Shown one piece after another: positions 8,204-17,025 of a stretch of DNA of 35,000 bases (positions are counted from its first letter, which is position 1; each line of letters opens with the position of its first letter). The stretch spans positions 113,871-148,870 of the forward strand of contig CAUYUJ010017809.1 of the NCBI GenBank assembly GCA_963575745.1, in the 5' to 3' direction. A program made the translations under genes and the position numbers. The notes under the pieces were generated by a model. That model was not told the DNA's origin. It searched no databases and saw only the letters and a program-made list of their open reading frames with translations. Origin of the DNA: Prorocentrum cordatum (Eukaryota > Sar > Dinophyceae > Prorocentrales > Prorocentraceae).

Positions 8204-8770
8204 CCATCTACCCTCAACCCTCTCACCCCCTTTTGACCGCCTCCGCTGCGATCTTGACGGCATGCCCCTTGCACCGATCCACACGAGCTCCTGTTCAGTC
8301 AGGCCGTGAGGGCTGGAGCGGAAAACCTGAAATCGCAGCACGCCCTCTCCATCGACGCACCACGCCATCCACCAGCAACCATCCCACCGACCGACCAGCC
8401 AACACAGCAACCATCCAGCCGACCCACAGGCACACACAAGCCACCGACCAACACCCACTACGCAACTCGACCAACCCTCACACCAGCCACAAACACCACC
8501 ACCCCAGAGACCAGCATCCGACCATCCACCACAATGATAGAAACGGAGCTGGCAATCAAGGTACATGAGACAGTCCAGGATGCATCCCTGAACACCTGCG
8601 TACCTGCCACGGCACAACAGACTGACCCACAGCACACCAGCACGAGACCCACTCACCGTTCCGTACGCTCCCGCCAGCATCCCGCGCCTACGCCAGCAGA
8701 GATCGACGGCCACGACAAACAGCCCCACACCACCAGGACGTGGCCCCATACACACCGTGGAGTTAAAACG
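8204..8770. other. 3' flank of the retroelement, CCA/ACC-rich, no gene
   Basis: After the retroelement stop the sequence is C/A-rich with many CACC/ACCA runs (about 8340-8700). No recognisable protein in any frame and no poly(A). It could be the element's 3' untranslated region or old flanking DNA. A long minus-strand open frame runs over it and the element but is antisense. Confidence 0.5.
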
Positions 8771-8773
8771 TGG

Positions 8774-8912
8774 CAGAGTCCTGAGGAAGCCCCGAGCGCG
8801 TGGGAACACCCCAGGCAACGTCGCCACGTTGAGCTGCAGGCGGTAGGACGCAAAGTCCCGAGGAAGCCCCGAGAATGCGTGGGAACACCCCAGGCACAGG
8901 TCGCCACGTAGG
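8774..8912. repeat. Two-copy tandem repeat of about 80 bp
   Basis: AGTCCTGAGGAAGCCCCGAG followed by GCGTGGGAACACCCCAGGCA and GTCGCCACGT (first copy about 8776-8830) is repeated with few changes at about 8853-8910. Confidence 0.75.
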
Positions 8913-9433
8913 CACACGTCCTGCACACAAGCCCGACCTCCACCAACACCCGCCACCCAACGACAGCACCCAGCAACCACAGACCTCGTTGCGGATGCCC
9001 TGGAGAGGCAAGGATCCAACTTCGAGACGGGCTCGAAGGGCGAGGGGGCAGGACGAGTACTGCCCGCGCCCGCCAGGGGGGATGGTGAGGGGCAGGGGGG
9101 GGGGACAGCCACCACCCGCGCCCCCGCGGTCCGCCCTAGCTCGCCACCCCCACCATCCCCATGTCGGAGGAGGAGCTTGCCCGAAAGCCGACGAGGCGGA
9201 GCACAGGGCAGATGCGACCCAGCCCACCACGAAGAACACCAAGCACAAGGCCTGAGGGTCGCCCCCACCGAGGGCACTCTGACCCCTAGCCATAACGGGA
9301 CGAGGTGGGACCGCGGCGAATCCCACTTGAAGTCGGTGCATGGAGGCCACGACGTGCGACCTACAACCCCAGACCCCACCCAGCAAAAAACGACCCACGA
9401 CCCACCCCACCGACCGCCCACTCTCACCGAGGA
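8913..9433. other. No gene recognised
   Basis: C-rich sequence with short frames. A small frame around 9155-9255 (PMSEEELARK, or in another frame AEHRADATQ) looks mildly protein-like but is short, without an initiation context or recognisable family. I do not call a gene. Confidence 0.4.
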
Positions 9434-10205
9434 CGACAGCAGCGAAGACCTGTGAAAGGCTCCGTGTGAGAAAAGTGGCGAGATGCCACATTCGCACGAG
9501 CATCCTCCAGGCGACAAGAAGGCCAGACGCGGAAGGTGGGAGACCACATCCGTCTGACCTTCTCAAGGAGCTCGTGCAGGAGAACATACAGGTGAACATG
9601 CGGAAGAACAAAGAGGCCCAGGCCAAAGGACGTGAGGCCTGACCAAGCGTGCGAGAAAAGTGGTGAGACGCCGCACCCGCACGGCCAACAGCCAGGCCTC
9701 AAGGAGCGGCCAAGCTCCCAGGCTGGCAGCAACAGCGCACAGGCGCCGAAGGGTTGCTGCCAGTCTCCTGCGTGACAAGCAGGACAGCGATGCCTCCAGC
9801 CAGGAGGCAGAACGCTGGAAGCCGACCCACCCTACTTCAACCAGCTAGCCAGACAACGACGGCAGCGAAGAACCTGAAAGACCGCGTGTGAGAACGCACG
9901 AGCACCCATCACAACCAGAAGACCAGACGGGAAGGTGGAGGCCACAGCCGTCTGGCCTGCTCAAAGATAGCATGCAGGAGATCATGCAGATGGCCCGAAT
10001 GACGAGAGGAGGTCCAGGCCGACGCACGTGAGGCCTCCAGGCGTGCGAGAAAGGTGGACAGACGCCACGTCCGCACGAGCCACTGCAGGCCTCGCGGAGC
10101 GGCCATGCTCCTGGGCCGGCGGCAACAGCGCGCAGGCGCCGAAGGGTTGCTGCCAGTCGCCTGCGGGACAAGCAGGGCAGCGCCGCCTCCAGTCGGAGAC
10201 AAAGG
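9434..10205. repeat. Large direct repeat, two diverged copies (~420 and ~345 bp)
   Basis: Copy 1 spans about 9434-9853 and copy 2 about 9857-10205. Both open with ACG(A/G)CAGCGAAGA, then share CGTGTGAGAA, GACCAGACG..GGAAGGTGG, CAGGAGA.CAT.CAG, GCGTGCGAGAAA.GTGG and GCGCCGAAGGGTTGCTGCCA, in the same order. Sub-motifs (GTG(T/C)GAGAAAAGTGG) also recur within copy 1. It lies downstream of the retroelement and might derive from its 3' end. No coding sequence is recognised. Confidence 0.75.
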
Positions 10206-10425
10206 GCGCTCGAAAAAGCGGGCGCCCCGTGCAAAAGACAAAGGGGGGGGGCGCCCGGCGGCCAGCGGCTGGAAGGCCAAGGCGCCCAGCGGCCAGCTGC
10301 TGGAGAGCCAAAGAAGGGGGCGTCCAGCGGCCAGCAGCTGGAGAGAGCGGCGGCCGTCGGCCGTCGGCCGCCGCGGGGCGCTGCGGGGCTTGACCCCAAT
10401 GGCGCGCGAAACAGCGGGAAACAGC
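10206..10425. repeat. Short degenerate GC-rich repeats
   Basis: Repeats of GGCGCCCAGCGGCCAGC(A/T)GCTGGA-like units, about 30-60 bp apart, and GCCGTCGGCCGTCGGCCG near 10345. No gene. Confidence 0.55.
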
Positions 10426-10480
10426 GGGAGGAGGAGGAGGAGGAGGAGGAGGAGGAGGAGGAGGAGGAGGAGGACGACGA
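10426..10480 (+). repeat. (GGA)n microsatellite
   Basis: About 45-55 bases of GAG/GGA trinucleotide repeats, followed by GACGACGAC. Confidence 0.9.
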
Positions 10481-10644
10481 CAGGAGGGCGAGGGGCGCGA
10501 GGCGCCCGCCTGGCGCTCGTGCATCCGCAGCTCGCAGGCCTTGCCCTCCGCCAGCCTCGGGGGGTGGCGTCGGCGTCGACGCCGCCCACCGCCGCCCGTC
10601 GCCCTGACCGTCGTCCTCGTCGTCGCCATCCTGCCCTGTAGGAG

Positions 10645-10821
10645 GGCACCAGCTATGCACCTACACCGATCCTGGACAGGCCCGTCCTGGGCCCGGGATC
10701 GGTGTGTGTGTGTGTGTGTGTGTGCGTGTTCGCCCTCCTGGCCTGGGCTCGAAGGCACCTACGCCGATCCTGGGCCCAGCATCGGCCTGACCAGGATCGG
10801 TGCAGGTGTACAGCTGGTGCC
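10645..10821. repeat. Foldback element, copy 2, containing a (GT)n microsatellite
   Basis: GGCACCAGCTATGCACCTAC at the left end pairs with the complementary right end, which finishes in CAGCTGGTGCC at 10811-10821. The inner motifs CCGATCCTGG and GGGCCCGGGATCGGTGTG match those of the element at 32-187. The centre holds a GT run at about 10700-10728. The two copies share terminal sequence and hairpin structure but have diverged internally. Both are preceded by GGAG or GGGAG. Confidence 0.8.
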
Positions 10822-11586
10822 CCGGAGGAGCCGAGGGAGCAGGAGTGCGAGAGGAGCGCGGAGGAGCCGGTGGCCCAGGAGGAGGAGCAGGAGGGAGGCT
10901 CGAGCGAGGCAGGAGGGAGCAGGAGTGTGCGAGGAGCAGAGGAGGAGGCGCAGCCGCAGGAGGCCGCGAGGGAGGCGCCTGGCCCCACAGCTCCAACGGC
11001 GCCGGCTCTGCCGCGGAGGGGGCCACCGGACCGCCCCGCGGGCCGAGGGGAGGGAGAGGCACCCGGACCGCAGACCTCCGTGCGTTGTGGGCAAAATCTC
11101 GGCGCGAGGGCTGCGGCTGTTCTCGGACTCCAGGGGGCCCTGGCGGGGCCCGGGGGCTGTCAAAGAACAGCTCGGGGATGGAAAAGCGGACCCGATGGAG
11201 GGGTCGGGCCTTCTGGGGGGGCCCGTGTCGAAGACAGGAAGGCATCGGATGGACGGGTCCGACGTGGTGATTCTTTCACAGCGTGAGCCTCCAGAGGTCT
11301 AGACCCCTTCTTCAGGGCTGGCTGCTCATCAAGAAGTCGTCTTCTGACGACCTCCTGGGGCCTGTCACGGAGCCCCAGAAATCGAGACTGGCTAAGAACA
11401 TGGAGACATGATCTTTTCACGACGCGAGGGGCCTGGGTCCTCTGAGATCTTTTTCTCTGACTGCGCCACCGCATTCGACAACGCGCCAAACGGCCGACGA
11501 GTATGAAAAAATGATTGGACAATTATCCCAGTGCGACCCTACCTAGGAGTTGGAGCCCCTAGGAAAGCAGCATTAGTAGTAACAGT
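10822..11586. other. No gene recognised (GC-rich, then mixed composition)
   Basis: 10822-11100 is rich in GAGGAG/GCAGGAG motifs; 11100-11586 is more balanced. Frames on both strands are open by composition only (Glu/Ala/Gly or Arg/Pro/Leu). No family is recognised. Confidence 0.5.
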
Positions 11587-12083
11587 AAAGCTAAGCTAAA
11601 GCTAAGCTGCAGCTAAGCTACAGCTAAGCTAAAGCTAAGCTAAAGCTAAGCTAAAGCTAAGCTAAAGCTAAGCTGAAGCTAAGCTGGAGCTAAGCTAACG
11701 CTAAGCTAAAGTTAAGTTAAGTATAAGCTACAGCTAAGCTAAATATAAGCTTAAGCTATGCTAAAGATAAAGCTAAAGCTAAGCTGAAGCTAAGCTAACG
11801 CTAAGCTAACGCTAAGCTGAAGCTAAGCTAAAGCTAAGCCAAGGCTAAACTAAAGCTAAGCTAAAGCTAGCTAAAGCTAAGCTAAAGATAAGCTAAAGCT
11901 AAGCTGAAGCTAAGCTAAAGCTAAGCTAAAGTTAAAGCTAAGCTAAAGCTAAACTGAAGCTAAGCTAAAGTTAAGCTAAAGCTAAGCTAAAGCTAAGTTA
12001 AAGCTAAGCTAAGGCTAAAGCTAAAGCTAAAGCTAAAGCTAAAGCTAAAGCTAAAGCTAAAGCTAAAAGCTAAAGCTAAAGCT
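11587..12083. repeat. AAAGCTAAGCT minisatellite (~11-bp unit)
   Basis: About 500 bases made of AAAGCTAAGCT units (an AAGCT plus an AAAGCT half-unit), with variants such as GAAGCT, AACGCT and TACAGCT. At the right end (about 12010-12083) the array becomes a 6-bp repeat, AAAGCT. It is AT-rich within a GC-rich region. The unit is not the TTTAGGG telomere repeat. Confidence 0.95.
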
Positions 12084-12983
12084 CCCAGGGGACTGGGGGA
12101 ACCGCGGGGCGGGGACTGGGGGAACCGCCCGGGGCGCTTAGCACTGCCCGGCCCCTTTAAGCTAAGAGAGTAAGAACCTTCTAGGCAGAGCCTAGGTAGG
12201 GAAAAACTACACTGGGATTTAGAGCAGGGCAACATGCTGAGGGACCCGCTTGAGAGCCTCCGATGCTGCACGATCAGAAATAAGGGCAAGAAGAATTTGG
12301 AAACGGCCAAGACGCAGAACCCAGAGCTAGCGTAACCACTAAAAGAAGAAGGGGACTCTACTATGTAAGGAGAGCACCAGCCCGGGATGAGGCAACCAGC
12401 AGCAGCTTCTGTGCCCCTGGGCCCTTCAGCATTGCTGAGTCCTGTCCCTCGCCGCTCCCTCGTTCCAGAGCGCGCGTGCTAATTGTTCTGTTCGTGGCGC
12501 CGTACAGATCACCAGAGCGGTGCACGGCGGTGAGACCAGCCACCCTTTGATCAGGTGGAATACTCGTCGGGGCCCTGTCGGGGCACCGGCTGGACGACAT
12601 GCGCAGGTTTCCAATGCGCGACGCACCGAGGCAGACCAGGGCTGACCATTCCGAACGCAGCTGCTTAGAACGATGTTGACACCTGCCCGCTGCGTTCTAA
12701 GCGCAGGCTCTGGGACGCGCGGCACGTCCGCTCAGAACCCGCTGAGAGCCTGCGCAGGACGCGCGGCGAGCCTCCCGAGGCCGAGAGTCAGCCTCAGGAG
12801 CGCAGGCAGGCCAGGGCCGCCAACCCACCCACGAGCGAACGCAGCTGCTGGCCCTCCCTCGTCCGAGGACGACAGGTGGTCGAGCGCGTTCCCGCCACGT
12901 GCTGTGGTGCGCGGCGCGCGAGGCCCTGCCAGCCCGCGGCCGCGCGCGAGGGCCCTGAGGCCACGGCCTCTGCCCCTGGCCTC
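12084..12983. other. Downstream flank of the channel gene; no second gene recognised
   Basis: This lies 3' of the minus-strand channel gene. A short direct repeat GGGGACTGGGGGAACCGC occurs twice at about 12090-12135. An inverted pair (CTTAGAACG near 12664 and CGTTCTAAG near 12692) could form a hairpin, and GAACGCAGCTGCT occurs near 12655 and again near 12837. Short frames exist but none is recognised. Part of this is presumably the channel mRNA 3' untranslated region; no polyadenylation signal is evident. Confidence 0.5.
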
Positions 12984-15900
12984 CTATGCCAGGTCGCTCA
13001 TGGCCGTGGGCGGATCGTCCACGTCGCCTCTGCGGCTCAGGGCTGCCGGTGAGCCGGGCTCTTCCCCGAGCTCGTACTCGCCAAGCCCCTTGCCGCTTCC
13101 AGCATTGGACAAGCAAGCCCTCTTCCATGCATCTTTCTCGACCGGGACGTCGGGATTGAGCCCGACCGTCGAGTACAGCACCGACAGCCAGTCGATCAGG
13201 CTCTGCTGGCCCTGGGGACTCTTGGCAAAGTCGAACTGGTCCTCCGTGAGCCAGGTGTAGAAGCCCACGTCCTCCGGGAGCATGAAGGCCTGGGCGCCAA
13301 TGCCCAGCGAGGTCTTCTTCTCGCACTTTGCCCTCGGCTTCTTGGCCAGACTCTCCGATGCAACGTCCTCACCACTGCCGTATCCATGCTGCTCGGAGGC
13401 CACCGACAACGTGGTGTCCACCGTGTGCACCTTCAGCTGCCCGAGAGCCGCAGTGTCGCCCTCCGACCCCTGCCACCATGCCAACACGACCGTGCGGACG
13501 TACCTCGTCGGCACGCCGAACTTGCGGGAGTTGTCCTGCTGGCTCTGCCTCTCCACCCCGACCACCGCGATGCCGTCGCGCAGGGCCCGGAGCTTCCCCC
13601 GCAGCAGCCGCCGCAGGCAGTCGTGCGGGCTCTCGCCCGCCTCCTGCTTGCCCCCGGGCAGCTTGCAGCTCGCCTCCAGGCCGCCGTCCGCCCGGCTGTC
13701 GAGCTTCATGCGGACGAAGATGCGCCCGTCCTGGTGCCGCAGCCGCAGCGCGACCAGCGGCACGCAGCGCACGATGACCCGCCTGCCTATCGCGAGCAGC
13801 GTGCTTCCCCCGTCCATCACCTCCGAGGCCAGCCTCTGGATGTTGCCCTGCGGCACCGCGTGGAGCCAGCTGTCGAGGAGTGACTCGGGCGGCGCCATCA
13901 GCACGTCGATCGCCACCTGCCCGATGACGGCCGTCGCCTCCTTCGGCATCGCTGCGATGACCTCGTCCACGCCAAAAGGCAGGACGAGGTCGTTCGGCCA
14001 GTCGCAGAGGGGGGGGGTGGAGTTCTGCAGGAAGTGGTGGAAGCTGCGGGCGTACGCCCACGCGAGCTGCCCGATCAGGCCCCTCCTGGTCAGCAACGGC
14101 ATCAGGGGGGCAGTCCTCAGCAGCAGCGCCTCGCAGCAGCCGCCCCTGCGGCCCTGGGCTTCGGCAGAGCCCATGTGCCGCCAGTGGCACCACAACGCCG
14201 CCTCGGAGAGCCAAGTCCCGGCCTTCGCCTCCTGTGGCATCTGTGCGGCAAAACTGTCGTCCAGGTCGTAAGACAGGGAGCCTTGAATGACAAAGTACAT
14301 GCCTTCTGCCCTGGCCCCGAATACGAATAGATGATCACCGCTCATCAGCACCGAGAAGTGCGCACACGTCATGCAGGTCTCCTCCCACATCGCGCTGTCG
14401 GCATGGGAGAGGAAGTTGAGCAGCGGGTGCTCGAGGAGGTGCGGATTGCAGAGCTCTAGCTGGAGAGTGTGGCGCAGGGTCAGGGGGAGCATGTCAAGCA
14501 CCTCCAAGTCCTTGACTACATCAGGGCGCAGCTGCATCAACTTCACCTTCACCTGCTTGCACACCTGCATCCTGATGTTTGGATTGATGTGCGATCTGTG
14601 CAGAAACTGAACTACCTTCGCCATCTCCCGGCTGTGCCGCTGCATGTCGATCTTCAGCTGCGCGGCGTTCGCCGAGATCGTTGAGACCAGAGTGGAGAAG
14701 ACCAGAAGGCCGCCCATGAGGCAAACGATGTTGAAAATCCTCTCCGCACTGTTTACGGGGACGACCTGCATCGACCCAGGCGTCATTTGAGTCAAGGACC
14801 AGTGCCACGCGGTGGTGTACTGGTAGAAATGACCATAGTGGCCGTAAATTTCGCCTTGCGCACCGCTCCGCAGGTCCATCCAGGTGAAGCCCGTGTCGGA
14901 CCAAGAAGGCCCCGGCCCGCCCTCCCGCCCCAGAAGGCACCAGAAGCAGGCGATCGTGTGGTTGATCCATATCAACAGAGCCGCGGTCCCGCAGATGTTG
15001 ACGAGAGGTCTGGAGAGAGCCCTGATGAACACGGCGCCGCTGGAGTGCCCCAATCGATCGAGGATGCCGCTGAGGTTCCGCATCCGCATCACCCCCATGA
15101 GCCGAGCAATGCGCCCGATCTTGAATATACGGATGAACGACAAGGGTTGCGCCCTGGAGACGTCGGTCTGAAGCGACTGCAAGACGATAGCCACGACGTC
15201 CACCAGGAGCGTGACGAGGTCCAGGAGGAAGCTGCTTGACAGGTAGTGTCTAGCGATCTTCCCTGGCTGCATGTGGAGCTCTCCATTCTGGTAAAATCCA
15301 GTCCTGAAGTTCATCAGCAGATCGACCGACCAGAATACGGCCGAAACGAACTCCAGTGTCCCCAAGAGGCCTGCTCCGGTGTCCACTGGAAACGAGACCA
15401 TGTATGGGATGGATAACACGTTGTACGCAAGCACGGCTAAGCTCACGACGTCGAGCCACGCCCGCATCTGGCCAGCTGGGGACAGCACAGCGCCATGGCA
15501 AAGCCCGCTGCACCTCGACCGCAGTCCTCGAGACCTCGGCGACGCGAGGCTGAACCTGCGGACGGACTGAGACCTGACCACGCGGCCCGTGCGCGAGAGC
15601 GACGCCGTGCGCGTGATGTGGCACTCCTTGGCGAGCTGCTCCCCCGAGCCGCAGGTCGCCAGCTCCTCCCGCACGTCGGCGCGCTCCAGCCACAGCCGCG
15701 CCCCCTCGGGGGCGCCCTCCGAGGCCTCCTCCCGCCAGGAGCCGACGTCGCCCAGGAGGCAGGGCGACGGCGCCCCGCAGAGCGCCAGCTTGGCCTCCGA
15801 CCTCTCGCCCGCGCCTCCTCGAGGAAGCCCGCGCTCGGCCGCGGGGGCCCCGGGGCGGGGCCCACCGCCGGCCTCGACGTCTGCACCCGCTCGGCCGGGG

Positions 15901-16070
15901 CCTCCGCTGGCGGCCACCTCCGCGCCCGCCCCGAGGCCGGCCAGCAGCTGCTCCAGGCGGCGCTGGCCCTGGAGGAGCTCGCGCACGCCGGCCAGGACCT
16001 CTCCCTCGCCCCGACGCGCATCCGCCCACTCGCCGTGGCCGCCGACACCGCCGCCGGTGCCTCCGCTCAT
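12984..16070 (-). CDS. Six-helix CNG/EAG-like ion channel with degenerate CNBD and C-terminal pseudo-Nudix box
   Basis: A single uninterrupted 1028-codon frame. Residues 1-200 are Gly/Ala-rich with a short likely coiled coil (about 22-48). The channel core follows: S1 about 203-226, S2 236-256 (DLLMNFRTGF, typical of EAG/CNG channels), S3 276-299, S4 308-334 with basic residues R314, K317, R320, R323, R329 and R331, S5 352-380, pore helix 418-430 (WHWSLTQM), S6 443-468. The filter position reads TPGSM (430-434) instead of GYG/GFG, so K+ selectivity is doubtful; similar filters occur in many dinoflagellate channels. A C-linker (470-560) and CNBD-like fold (565-660, SGDHLFVFG and MYFVIQGSLSY) follow, but the cyclic-nucleotide cassette is replaced by WLSEAALW. 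Residues 804-829 hold LPGGKQEAGE, a degenerate Nudix box lacking its Glu pair. Membrane location is expected; which ion and ligand are unknown. The ATG is the first in the frame downstream of a relic spliced leader, and the lack of introns suggests a retrogene. Confidence 0.93.
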   Translation of the reverse strand: MSGGTGGGVGGHGEWADARRGEGEVLAGVRELLQGQRRLEQLLAGLGAGAEVAASGGPGRAGADVEAGGGPRPGAPAAERGLPRGGAGERSEAKLALCGAPSPCLLGDVGSWREEASEGAPEGARLWLERADVREELATCGSGEQLAKECHITRTASLSRTGRVVRSQSVRRFSLASPRSRGLRSRCSGLCHGAVLSPAGQMRAWLDVVSLAVLAYNVLSIPYMVSFPVDTGAGLLGTLEFVSAVFWSVDLLMNFRTGFYQNGELHMQPGKIARHYLSSSFLLDLVTLLVDVVAIVLQSLQTDVSRAQPLSFIRIFKIGRIARLMGVMRMRNLSGILDRLGHSSGAVFIRALSRPLVNICGTAALLIWINHTIACFWCLLGREGGPGPSWSDTGFTWMDLRSGAQGEIYGHYGHFYQYTTAWHWSLTQMTPGSMQVVPVNSAERIFNIVCLMGGLLVFSTLVSTISANAAQLKIDMQRHSREMAKVVQFLHRSHINPNIRMQVCKQVKVKLMQLRPDVVKDLEVLDMLPLTLRHTLQLELCNPHLLEHPLLNFLSHADSAMWEETCMTCAHFSVLMSGDHLFVFGARAEGMYFVIQGSLSYDLDDSFAAQMPQEAKAGTWLSEAALWCHWRHMGSAEAQGRRGGCCEALLLRTAPLMPLLTRRGLIGQLAWAYARSFHHFLQNSTPPLCDWPNDLVLPFGVDEVIAAMPKEATAVIGQVAIDVLMAPPESLLDSWLHAVPQGNIQRLASEVMDGGSTLLAIGRRVIVRCVPLVALRLRHQDGRIFVRMKLDSRADGGLEASCKLPGGKQEAGESPHDCLRRLLRGKLRALRDGIAVVGVERQSQQDNSRKFGVPTRYVRTVVLAWWQGSEGDTAALGQLKVHTVDTTLSVASEQHGYGSGEDVASESLAKKPRAKCEKKTSLGIGAQAFMLPEDVGFYTWLTEDQFDFAKSPQGQQSLIDWLSVLYSTVGLNPDVPVEKDAWKRACLSNAGSGKGLGEYELGEEPGSPAALSRRGDVDDPPTAMSDLA
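13570..13690 (-). other. Degenerate Nudix box inside the channel gene (residues ~794-834)
   Basis: The Nudix consensus is G-x5-E-x7-R-E-U-x-E-E-x-G-U. Here G807, E813 and R821 fit, preceded by P805-G806, but the following residues are LLRGKL. The Glu of 'RE' and the Glu pair that bind the metal are therefore absent, and hydrolysis is unlikely. A basic, hydrophobic replacement at this point also characterises the NUDT9-homology domain of animal TRPM2, where the domain binds ADP-ribose to open the channel. Residues 835-865 (VGVERQS, VPTRYVRTVVLAWW) continue as alternating strands, consistent with a Nudix-like fold. Confidence 0.6.
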
Positions 16071-16168
16071 GCCGGCGGAGCCCAGCTCAGTCCGCGAGCC
16101 CGCGGTGCGGTCGCGTCGGCGACGCCGGCAGCGCCGGCCAAGCTCGTGCTTGGGCCTCAGGCGAAGCC

Positions 16169-16190
16169 CTTAAGCCAGAATGGCCACGGA
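16169..16190 (-). other. Relic dinoflagellate spliced leader upstream of the channel gene
   Basis: Read on the minus strand from 16190 to 16169, the sequence matches the 22-nt DinoSL at 19 positions. The differences are transitions at positions 6 (A to G), 13 (T to C) and 19 (C to T). It points toward the channel gene and ends 98 nt before its ATG, a usual 5' UTR length. Three transitions suggest an older insertion than the retroelement's leader. By my own rough count, a match this good by chance in a window of this size is well under one in a thousand. Confidence 0.78.
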
Positions 16191-16499
16191 GGCCTGGTCC
16201 CCCGAGATGTGAGTGTTGTAACTTTTTCGCTCTCGGCGTTTCCGCCCCGGTGCGGGCCCCGGAGGGAGGATTGAAAGAGAAGGGGGATGCATGTACCGGC
16301 GGGAGGAGGAGGAAAAGATGAGGCAAGAGGGAAGAGCGGATGGGATAGGGAGGGAGGGATGATGGTGGTAGCAGGAAGGATTCGGTAGAGGGGCAGCCTG
16401 GGCTCGACGGCTGTTTGGGGTACATTGTACGACTGTCTGAAGGCGGTCCGGATGCGTGTGAGGGTCCAGACGGCAAGTCAGGGGACGTGTCCAAGAGCG
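16191..16499. promoter_or_regulatory. Upstream region of the channel gene; no defined promoter
   Basis: This lies 5' of the relic leader (minus-strand gene). It contains a purine-rich stretch (about 16258-16390, GGGAGGAGGAGGAAAAGATG) that reads as a pyrimidine tract on the gene strand, as expected near a trans-splice acceptor. An AAAAAGTT element (minus) lies near 16210. No TATA box is seen; dinoflagellate promoters generally lack one. Any promoter assignment is weak. Confidence 0.3.
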
Positions 16500-16775
16500 T
16501 GTTGGGAGTCCTTGGGGGGCCTCTTAGGCCGTCGCGGAGCCGTTGTTGGCAAATTTCTGCACCCAGGGTTCTGCAGCGGGCATCTCAACACATTTTGGGG
16601 CTGTTAGGGGTTCAGTTTGGACTAGCTTTGGGCCCAGTGGGGCCGTCTTTCTTGAGCACCTCGAAGGGCGCTCCCGTGGCGTCGTGGGACGAGCTTGGGC
16701 TGTCTTGGGGCCTCCTAGGTGCTCTCTTGAGGCCCATTTGGGCCCGTCTGGGCGCGACAGTTTTTAGAGCTGTAT
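16500..16775. repeat. Degenerate 'GGGCCGTCTTGGGGCCTC' repeat block, copy 1
   Basis: Spaced variants of GGCCGTCTTGGGGCCTC (for example TTGGGCTGTCTTGGGGCCTC near 16695) repeat at roughly 20-40 bp through this block, which ends with GAAGGCCGAAAAGGCGAG at 16787. The same vocabulary recurs at 20280-20570 and 24190-25000. Open frames through it reflect the repeat. Confidence 0.6.
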
Positions 16776-16802
16776 AGGACACCCTGAAGGCCGAAAAGGC
16801 GA

Positions 16803-17025
16803 GTGTGCAAACATGTATACTTATCGGTATATGTGCATGTGTACACGCATGAACATGTTTATCTATGTATATATGATATAAAAAGGAAAAATTACAGATG
16901 CAGAAATGTGTACGCGTGTATGTGTATAAACGTGTATGTACACACCGATACGCAAGCATCTACAAACATGCATGTGTACATAGTTATACTGAGACATGTA
17001 TACGCACACAAATATATGTGGTCCC
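16803..17025. repeat. AT-rich GTATA/CATGTG low-complexity tract
   Basis: Simple sequence built of TGTATA, CATGTG, TATATA and ACACAC, sharply lower in GC than its surroundings. It resembles the longer tract at 25490-26375. Confidence 0.8.

Noticed and set aside
7985-9547. Minus-strand frame of 520 codons
   Set aside because: It overlaps the retroelement in antisense and the CCA-rich flank. The translation is Trp/Cys/Gly-rich low-complexity, as expected from the composition.
11587-12083. Telomere-like repeat
   Set aside because: The unit AAAGCTAAGCT is not TTTAGGG or a near variant.
13282-14271. Plus-strand frame of 329 codons
   Set aside because: Antisense to the well-supported channel gene; no domain of its own.
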